This document shows positions 8,247 to 16,300 of a stretch of DNA of 64,000 nucleotides, one piece after another; position 1 is the first letter of the stretch, and each line of letters opens with the position of its first letter. The notes below the pieces were generated by a model. That model made no database searches. It was not told where the DNA came from and was given only the letters and a program-made list of their open reading frames with translations. Source of the stretch: Candidatus Villigracilis propinquus (GTDB lineage Bacteria > Chloroflexota > Anaerolineae > Anaerolineales > Villigracilaceae); the NCBI GenBank assembly GCA_016714565.1, contig JADKDM010000027.1, forward strand, positions 38,045 to 102,044, read 5' to 3'. Both the position numbers and the translations under genes were made by a program.

Positions 8247-8283
8247 GAGTTATGAGTAATCAGTGAATAGCGATCAGTCTTGG
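8247..8283. repeat. Seven-base-period tract between thiN and thiB
   Basis: The units are GAGTTAT, GAGTAAT, CAGTGAA, TAGCGAT, CAGTCTT. The tract spans the thiN stop codon and the short intergenic gap. Confidence 0.55.
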
Positions 8284-8909
8284 GTACGATGGATGATGAG
8301 CAGCAAGCCTGATCTGATTTGAACAGATGCAACATCCGCGGTCATTTCGTTGCTGATGCCGCGCGTTTTATCGGGGTAGAGCGTTTCGTGATGAAGATGC
8401 CAGCGCAGATTTTCGGTGAAGACGCCTGTGACTTCTCCCTGCCACGGGATGAGCGAGACGATGTCTCCGCTTCTTCCTTCGACTTTGGCCTGGTCTCTGC
8501 AAAAGAAGATTTCTTCCACACTGTCAGAGAGTCGAATGTCAAAGGTCGAAAGTCGCAGGTCAGCAAGCAGGGCGATGTTGGCAAGAGTTTGGTCCATGCG
8601 GCCGCCGAGGGCAGCGAGGATGAGGATTTGGGCTGGATTCAAAGTGAGTGCATGAGTGATGGCAAGTTCGAGGTCTGTTTCGTTTTTGTCTTTGGGATAC
8701 AGAACGATCTCGCCATCGAAAGTTGAAATTTGGAAATTGGCAGGCAGCGAGTCCATGTCACCGACGATGACATTGGGCGTTAGTCCCAGTGCGAGGGCGT
8801 GGCGTGTGCCGCCGTCCGCGCAGAGGATGAAGTCATCGGGGCGCAGTAAGGTACGGGCTTTTTCAAGGTTGGGCAGGTCGCCGTTGGCGAAAATGATAAT
8901 TCTAGACAT
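8274..8909 (-). CDS. thiN: Thiamine pyrophosphokinase
   Basis: This 211-residue enzyme transfers pyrophosphate from ATP to thiamine, giving TPP directly. Motifs from ATG 8909 are FANGDLP (7-13), CADGGTRHA (30-38), GDMDSL (50-55), KNETDLE (75-81) and GGRMDQTL (102-109). The frame stays open upstream to 8969, but those codons fall in an interspersed repeat (8929-8968), so the family start MSRIIIFANGD is preferred although its ribosome-binding site (GAAAG) is weak. Residues about 116-129 are encoded by a seven-base-period tract. First gene after the TPP riboswitch; together with ThiBPQ it forms a salvage route that imports and pyrophosphorylates thiamine. Confidence 0.93.
   Translation of the reverse strand: MSRIIIFANGDLPNLEKARTLLRPDDFILCADGGTRHALALGLTPNVIVGDMDSLPANFQISTFDGEIVLYPKDKNETDLELAITHALTLNPAQILILAALGGRMDQTLANIALLADLRLSTFDIRLSDSVEEIFFCRDQAKVEGRSGDIVSLIPWQGEVTGVFTENLRWHLHHETLYPDKTRGISNEMTADVASVQIRSGLLLIIHRTQD
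8521..8563. repeat. Seven-base-period tract inside thiN
   Basis: On the minus strand the units are GACCTGC, GACTTTC, GACCTTT, GACATTC, GACTCTC. They are read in frame as ADLRLSTFDIRLSDS. The GACCTTT family also occurs at 44778-44847 and 62150-62209. Confidence 0.7.
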
Positions 8910-8928
8910 ATATTCTTTCATCAAATAT

Positions 8929-8968
8929 GAGATTGCTTCGTCGGGCTGAAGCCCTCCTCGCAATGACA
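8929..8968. repeat. Short copy of the CATTGCGAGGA palindromic repeat
   Basis: GAGATTGCTTCGTCGGGC... ends with CTCCTCGCAATGAC, nearly identical to the right half of 2971-3092. It lies between the riboswitch terminator and thiN. Confidence 0.75.
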
Positions 8969-8999
8969 TAAAAAAACATCCTCACTGCGGAGGATGTTT
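8969..8999 (-). terminator. Riboswitch-associated intrinsic terminator
   Basis: On the minus strand AACATCCTC and GAGGATGTT (stem arms 8990-8998 and 8975-8983) form a hairpin followed by seven U. It lies directly downstream of the TPP aptamer and before thiN, as expected for control by premature termination when TPP is bound. Confidence 0.85.
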
Positions 9000-9015
9000 T
9001 GCATTAATATGTAAA

Positions 9016-9103
9016 ATCCCTCCGCTGGTATTAACCAGATCAGGTGATGCGGGTCGAGCGCGATACGCTCCTCTCAGCCTTTCGGACAGGCTCCCCGTTC
9101 GAT
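9016..9103 (-). ncRNA. TPP riboswitch (THI element)
   Basis: Read on the minus strand, the region contains the conserved thi-box parts in order: CGGGGAGCC, GGCTGAGAGG, ACCTGATCTGG, TTAATACCAGCGGAGGGA. P1 pairing partners are present at both ends. It senses thiamine pyrophosphate and, with the following hairpin, should switch off thiN-thiBPQ-DUF402 when TPP is plentiful. Confidence 0.96.
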
Positions 9104-9112
9104 TGTGAAATG

Positions 9113-9141
9113 AGTATATGACTGTGGAGTGGAGATGTCAA
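9113..9141 (-). promoter_or_regulatory. Sigma-70-type promoter of the thiamine operon
   Basis: TTGACA (9136-9141), a 17-base spacer and TATACT (9113-9118) on the minus strand. The predicted start near 9106 is immediately before the riboswitch. Confidence 0.8.
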
Positions 9142-9144
9142 GAC

Positions 9145-9177
9145 AAAAATTCAGGGCAGTGAACTCTCACTGCCCTG
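9145..9177 (-). terminator. Terminator at the end of the sensory operon
   Basis: CAGGGCAGTGA (9052-type arm at 9152-9162 read on +) pairs with TCACTGCCCTG (9067-type arm at 9167-9177), and on the minus strand the stem is followed by AATTTTTG. It separates the ten-gene operon from the thiamine operon promoter. Confidence 0.8.
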
Positions 9178-9966
9178 TTAGCGGACTCTGCGCTTCCATT
9201 CTTCTTTCAATTGAAGCTCTCGCGGGCTTGCGCCAGAATCGAGCGCGAGGAAGTCTGTCAGCAGGCGGTTGAACTGGGTGGCGTTGTCCACCATGGGGAA
9301 GTGTCCCGCGCCTTCTAGGTTGACCTGGTGCATGTGCTGCGGCAGGGCATCCGTTTTTTCCTGCGTCGGGAGGGGAAGAGCAGGGTTGTTCGTGCCATAG
9401 ACAAAAAGCGAAGGCACGCCAAAATTACGGACTTCATCAAAAAGATGATTGGACTGGAACCCTGTCATCGAAACAGAGACAGCTTGCGGGTCGACCTTTG
9501 AGGCGTCTGAAAGGGCGGCGAGGGCTTCGGGTGAGCGGGATGTCAGCCATTCGACAATTTCAGTCGCGGAAGCAGTCCGCATGCGGGAATTGAGCAGGTC
9601 ATATTCAAGCGGACAGTTGATCGCCATGACCCTATCCACGCTTTCACGTTTTTGTTTGATGAATGTGAGCGCGACCAATGCACCGAGATCGTGGCCAACA
9701 AGAGCAACTTTGCCAATGCCCATTTCTTCGAGAAAACGATTGATGAGGTCTGCTTGCCTATCAAGGGGGTAACGCGAGGGGTCGCGGGCTGTATCACCAA
9801 AGCCGAAGAGATCTATGGCATAGGCGCGGAACGATGTAGACGCGACTTGCATGGCATTGATCCAATAACGCCATGAGCCGGTCCAGCCGTGCAGGAAAAC
9901 AATGGGACGGCCGCGTCCCAAAGCCTCGTAATGCACCATCGAACCATCAAGAATGATCGCGCTCAT
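9178..9966 (-). CDS. Alpha/beta hydrolase with an aspartate at the nucleophile position
   Basis: This 262-residue soluble hydrolase-fold protein has the oxyanion-hole motif HGW (26-28), nucleophile elbow GHDLG (91-95, Asp93) and a C-terminal His in GAGHFP (about 222). An Asp nucleophile is found in haloalkane dehalogenases and epoxide hydrolases; esterases and lipases have Ser there. The strand that usually carries the acid after the nucleophile reads YGTNNPA, where Asn replaces the usual Asp, so the acid may come from elsewhere or be missing. A paralogue with a standard GHSMG lies in the same operon (21810-22607). It is the last gene of the operon, six bases after the receiver gene, and is followed by a terminator. 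Confidence 0.85.
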   Translation of the reverse strand: MSAIILDGSMVHYEALGRGRPIVFLHGWTGSWRYWINAMQVASTSFRAYAIDLFGFGDTARDPSRYPLDRQADLINRFLEEMGIGKVALVGHDLGALVALTFIKQKRESVDRVMAINCPLEYDLLNSRMRTASATEIVEWLTSRSPEALAALSDASKVDPQAVSVSMTGFQSNHLFDEVRNFGVPSLFVYGTNNPALPLPTQEKTDALPQHMHQVNLEGAGHFPMVDNATQFNRLLTDFLALDSGASPRELQLKEEWKRRVR

Positions 9967-9972
9967 CTACAA

Positions 9973-10347
9973 TTATTTTCCAAATTTCGCCAGAATCGCT
10001 TTTACACGCTCGGTTAGTTGATCGGGGGCAAAGGGCTTGAGCAGGTATTCCTCTGCACCCGCTTCCAGCCCGGTCTGGATCTCTGAATCCTGTCCTTTGG
10101 CGGAAAGAAAAACAACGGGGATGTTCTTCAACAAGGGGTCTGCCTTCATGGCACGGCAGGCATCGTAGCCGGTCATGCGCGGCATACGCACATCCATCAG
10201 GATAATGTCCGGGATGATCTCGGATGCCTTATGTAATGCTTCCTCTCCATTGGAAGTGGCAACGACTTCATGACCTGCAAAACGCAGGGTAAATGCCACA
10301 AGTTCGCGGATATCGGGTTCATCTTCTGCTATCAAAATTCTCGCCAT
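9973..10347 (-). CDS. Stand-alone response regulator receiver
   Basis: This single CheY-like receiver domain has 124 residues and no output domain. The acid pair is at Glu8-Asp9, with phospho-acceptor Asp52 in LMDVRMP, Ser82 and Lys104 in LLKPFAP. ATG 10347 was chosen because GGAG lies five bases upstream and the receiver fold begins there; the longer reading from 10398 runs into the kinase gene. It starts eleven bases after the giant kinase gene, which makes it the likely phosphorylation target. Output probably occurs by protein contact, possibly with other products of the operon. Confidence 0.9.
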   Translation of the reverse strand: MARILIAEDEPDIRELVAFTLRFAGHEVVATSNGEEALHKASEIIPDIILMDVRMPRMTGYDACRAMKADPLLKNIPVVFLSAKGQDSEIQTGLEAGAEEYLLKPFAPDQLTERVKAILAKFGK

Positions 10348-10357
10348 GCAAACTCCA

Positions 10358-13300
10358 TTATTTACGGACGGGCAGGGTAAAGGAGAAGGTGCTTCCATCG
10401 CCCGACACGCCTGTGCTTGTCATCCAAATTCGCCCGTTGTGCATCTCCACCAATTGACGAACAATCGGCAGTCCCAGGCCTGTCCCGGGTGTTGCAAGAA
10501 CAAGCGGGTTTTCGCCGCGGAAGAAACGGTCAAAGACGCGTTCCTGATCTTCGGGCGCAATTCCAACACCGTTGTCCTGAACATCCACCTGCACTTCACC
10601 ATTCTCCTGATGAATGTTCACACGGATGGTTCCGTTCTGCGGCGTGTAATTGAAAGCGTTATTCACAAGGTTGCCCAATATCTGCCGTACACGGTCACTG
10701 TCACCAAGAACAGGAGGCAGGTCTTTCGGAGCCTCCAATGAAAGTGCCATTGGCTTCTCCTCATTTTGGGAACGATGCAGCACTTCGGCCACCACATCTT
10801 CAGCAATGCTGTGCAGGTCCACAGATTGCGGGTTAAGCGTGATGCGCCCCGCTTCAATGCGGGAAATATCCAGCAGGTCACTGACGAGGGTATTGAGCCG
10901 GTCAATATTATTTCGTACCACCTCAAGGAAGTGCATTTGATTTTCATTCATTGCGCCGGCCGCGCCCATCGTCAAAATATCAACATATCCTTTAATGGCA
11001 GTCATCGGCGTACGCAGTTCATGGCTGACCGTGGCCACAAATTCCGATTTCAAACGATCCACTTCCACTTCATGCGTAATGTCGCGGATGATGGACACGG
11101 TGCCAAGGAAGTCGTTCTGCAAAATGACCGGTGCAAGGTGGACAAGAGCAATTCGCTCATTCTCCAACTCCACCTGTTCGGCGTACGAATCGCCTGTCTC
11201 ATACGATGACGTATCTTCAGACCAGCGGCGAATGGTTTCAGCCCAGGCCGTGGCAGCCTTCCCGAACAGGCCGCCGATCCTATCCAGTGAGTTACCCAGC
11301 AGACGCGAATCGGGCAAACCGAGAATACCTTCCGTGGATGAGTTCACGAAGGTAATACGGTTGTCGGAGCCGGTGACGAGCACTCCATCCGCCACAGCTT
11401 CGAGGATGGCTTGCGAACGGCTCGCATCTTCCTGCTCCTTGCGCAGCATTACGCCGAGGCGTTCGGCCTGATCGCGGATGAGCTCATAGAGATGGGCATT
11501 GTTGATCGCCACAGCCACCTGGCCTGCAATAGCCTTGACGAGGTTGAGCATTTCAGCACTGAAGAAGTCAGGCACGCGCTGGAAGACCATCAACACACCG
11601 ATGACATCTTCACCCACCATCATGGGAACGGTGATGGCGCTGCGGTGATCCTGTCCGGCCACATTGCTCCGAACCCAACGTGGGTCGAGATGCAAGTCAT
11701 TCACGAGAACTGCCTCACGATGTTGAACCACCCAACCTGCCAGCCCCTCGCCGATCTTCAAGGTGAAGCCACGTCCGCCGGGGGCATTGCGATCTGAAAG
11801 GTAGCCATATCCGGCGCGGTAATGAAGCAGATTATCCTCCGCGTGAACGAGCAAAATAGTACCCTGTTCCGCGCCGATGGCATCATTCAGCAATGACAAT
11901 GTACGGTTGAGAGCGCGATCCAGATCGAGGCTGGAGGAAACCTCGGTAAGAATGCGCAGGAGAGTTTCGGTATTCTGTTGTTCACGCTGCAACTGGGCAG
12001 TACGCTCGATAACACGTATTTCCAGGTTGGATGCCAGATTCTGCGTCTCGGCAAAAAGGCGTCCATTCTGGATGGCAACGATGGCCTGGTTCGCAAGTGT
12101 ACCGAGAATTTGCATATCCTCTTCGGTATAAACACCAGACTGATAACTTTGGGCGGAGAGCATGCCGCGCGCTTTGTTGCCTACGATCATGGGCACCGCC
12201 ACAATGGACTCGGTTTCCCCACCCTCGCCAGCCTGCAAGGGGTTTAATTTCCCAACCTGTTCGCTGTTGGAAATAAGGATGGGCCTGGCGCTGCGGATCA
12301 CTTCACTGCTCATGCCCTTTCCAAAAGGAACCCGCTCGCCGACGTATCGTTTTCCAAGATCATATAAATAAACAGGGTCAATCTCGTTCTTGGCTTCATC
12401 ATAAAGAGTAATGACAAACGAGTCCATCGGCACGAGGCGTTCCGCCGCTTTATGTACAGAGATGTAAATTTCTTCCGGGTCGAGGCTGGCGCTGATGAGG
12501 GAACTGGATTCGTTCAGAACCGCAAAACGCTCCGCCGTGCGGACAGAGGATTGATACAAACGCGCATTCTCCAGCGCAATGGTGGCTTGATTGGTGATCG
12601 TGCGCGCCACTTCGAGCTCGTTCACCCCAAAGCGGGCCTCCCCCACCATCTGTGCAAAGATGAGTGCGGTAAGAACCCCACCACTGGTAAGGGGCAGAAT
12701 CAGCAGGGCTGTTGTATTTTCGCCCAACATTTCCATAAGTTCGGCAAGGTCCGGTTCGTTGCGGACATCGTCCGTATTGAAAACACCTAGGGATTCGCGC
12801 AAACGGCTAAAGATGGGAACATCGGGCAATGGCTTGGGAAGCTTGAAACGCACCCGCGGGGTGGTGATCTTCCAGAAAGCCTGACCCCGCTCAAAGGTCA
12901 CAACAGAGACGCGGCGCACATCCAACCCTTTGAGCAATTCATCCGTGGTCAAATTCAAAATCTGTTCGGTATCCAAAGACCCGGTCAAAGCAGATGTGAA
13001 GCGGTTGAGGGTGGTAAGGCGCTGCGAGCGTTGGTCCAGTTCTGTGGCGCGGCTGACGCTATCCTCGTACAGACGGGCATTATCCAATGAAACAGCAGAC
13101 TGGCTTGCAAAAGTAAGGCCAACCTGCTTTTGTTCAAGGGTGTAAAAATTGGCCTGCCATTTTTCCACGGCGAGCACACCCACCAATTCGCTTTTCGAAA
13201 TCAACGGAATGCCAAGCCATGAAAGGCGCGGCGCTTCCATCGGAACAAAGCGTGAATCTTCGCGCACGTCCTTGACGAGAATCGGCTGGCCGGATTGCGC

Positions 13301-16300
13301 CATCTCTTTAAAGAGCATGCTGTCTGAAACCGAAACGGACAGGCCAAGGCGCTGCTCTGCGTCGGAAAAGCCGCGCGTCGAGGAAACCGTCAGACGGTCC
13401 TTTTCACGAAGCCAAAGGGTTGCCGTGTCATACGGGATAATGGAGCTTAGCTGATCGAGCAGAGTACCGACCAATTGGTCGCTGCGCAAGCTAGAGGTCA
13501 GGGATGCGGCGGCGTCGTTCAGGGCCTGCAACTGTCCGGCGCGTTCCGTTGTCGTCTGCACCAGCCGCAGGTTATCCAATGACAACGCGATCTGCTGGGC
13601 GAGCGAAAGTAAAAGGGCTTCATCCTCTGCGCGGAACGCCGAAGTGGTGTTGAAATTATCCAGAACCAGCAGGCCAAGGTTTTGTTCGGATGAAACAATG
13701 GGAATGAGCATGCTGGAAACAGGCAAACGTCCGCCGGTAGCCTGGCGGTATAGAGCAAGGTTCTCAGGGTTCAAGTTGTAATCGCGAGCAAAATTGATCT
13801 CATCCACGCGGCGGGTGTGCTTGCTCATAAAGGCGGTGCCGGGCAACGCCTCGCCCATGTGGTATTGAATTTCCATCATGCTCTTGTTATCTGCATAGCC
13901 CGAAGCGGCTCGGGGTGAAAGGATCTCGGTCTTCGGATTCCAGATGAGCACCGCACCGGCATGCGCCTGCGAGAGGACTTTTCGGGAACTATCGAGCAGG
14001 GATTTGATGATCGCCTCAGGTTCCATAGCCGACAATTGGCGGCTGAAATCGAGCAGCAGATTCACCTCATCCAATCTTCTGCGGGTCTGGTTCAACAGGG
14101 AAATATTTTGCAGGATCAACGAAGTCTGCTGGGAGATCTGCAAATATACCTGAGTATCCTCTTCTGTGAAGTCCGGCATGGGCTCGGGGCTGACTGCCAG
14201 CATGGCTGCCACTGGCTTATTCTCCACCAATACCGGCAGGCAGATCACACCTTTTGCGCGCAGCGAAGTCAACAGGGAGGCATCGCGCCATTCTTCATCT
14301 TCATCCAGATTAGCGATGAGGATGGGCTTGCCCATCTGCAAACTGGCGCGTAACGGATTGCGCTGACCGAATAACGCTTCCACATTTGTGGAACGCGGGA
14401 AACTGCCAAGCACATGCAAAAGGCGGGGACCCTCGGGGGTATTCTCAGCCACAAGAGCAACCGACATGCCAAGCTGGGTGAGAGTCTCACGCCCAAGTGC
14501 AGACAGGGCCGAGGAAGTATCCAACTGGCGGCTGACCGACTCTGTAATGGCAAGACCCGCGCGCACCCGCTGGGAACGCCGATCCAAATTATGTAGGGAG
14601 ATGGTCTGTTCAAGATCCTTATGCAGCAACACGGGAAGATCGTTCTGTGTAATATCCAGCAATTTTTGCTGGCGCTGCAGGCCGGAGGATAAGGATTCGA
14701 TTCGGGTGCGCAGTTCGCTTTGGCGCAGGGTATTGCTGATCAATAACGCGGCCTGGGACGAGAAAACTTCCACCGCTTCGATCGTCGCCTTGTCCGGGCG
14801 CAATCCATTAGACGGGTCGTCGAGGCTGATAAGACCCACGATCTGCCCCTCCGAATTTTCGAGAGGGACGAGTAAAAGGTCATCGGCATGCCAGGCATTG
14901 CCGGATGCGCCCGCAGATGGTGAAACATCCAGCGTGACCAAGTGCAGGTCAGACGGGATGACTGGAGCTTGATCCACTGGAATAAAGTATGAGCGGCTGA
15001 CCTTGAATTCCGGTCTTATAAGCTGCTGCACACTTGCCAGCGGCTGTTTGCGGGAGAACAATTCATTCAGCATTTCCTGCGGAATTCCAACAGCGGCCAG
15101 ACGGCGCATCATTCCAGTTTCCTGTTCAACGACGCTCGTCAACACCACGCGGAAGGCTGTTGAATCCCGAATGCCGCGCGCAATGATCTGCAGAGCCTGG
15201 TCCAGCGGCTGGTCGTGCCCAAGGTTATAACTCACATCCGTAAGGCGCACGAGCGTATCAGCGCGACGGCGCATCAATTCACTGCGCTGCTTCTCGGCCT
15301 GGTAACGCTGGGCATTGCTCAATGCAATACCAGCTTGTGCCGCCAGGGTTTGCACCAATTCAGCGGCCTCCGGAGTAAAGAAATCCACTGAATTTGAATG
15401 CAGGTTGATCAGCCCGATCGTTTTTGCCTGGTAGGTGATCGGCACAATGATCGCGGAACGCACTCCTTCATGAGGGGAAGGGAAGCTTTCCACGGAAATG
15501 TTATTAATGATGTACTGTTCACCGGTCTTCAAAACTTTTTGTTCCGCTTCAGTCAGATCCCTTGCGCTTTCACAACCGGAAAAATGCTGAGGCGTGTGGA
15601 GAATCTGATCACTGTTCGTTTGTTCAAACAGGATGATCGTTGCGCAGGTGGCATGCACGGTACGCACGCCTTCATCATGTATCACCCGCAGCAGGTGTTT
15701 CACATCCAGCGAGGCTCCCAATTCACGGCTTATGTGGGCAAGAGCAGAGAGTTGATTGACCTGCCTGCGGAGAGAGTCGTCTGTTTGGGTGAGCAGACCA
15801 GCGGATTCCACTGCGGTGGCAAGCTGGCCCGCCGCTGTGGAGACGATCTGAAGATCGTAGGAGTTGAAGTAATCCACCTTCCTGCTTCCCAACATCAGTT
15901 CACCGACACTGCGGTCACGCACCACCAGTGGAACAACGATTGACGATTCCATCATGAGGGCGGTGGCAAGCGGGCGATAAACCGGCAGGATCCTTCGATC
16001 TGTACTCAAGCGCCCAGAGAGAAAGGCCTTCTGGCTTCCCGAAACTGTGTAGCGGTAGTCGGGATCATCCACAAATATCTGAATGAAGGAACTGTTGATT
16101 TCTTCCGAGACCCCAAAAGAGGATTCACGGTGCAGGCGTAATGCGCCATGCAGTTCATCCATCAGAAAGATCGCGCCAGCGTCCACCAGGAAGAGGTTTG
16201 CAAGTTCTTGAACCGAATACTTAAGGATCTCATCCATCGTGGCGGAAGAGTTGGAAAGGCTGGCAATGCGGCGCAAGGCGTCGGCGCGTTGAGCGCGTCC

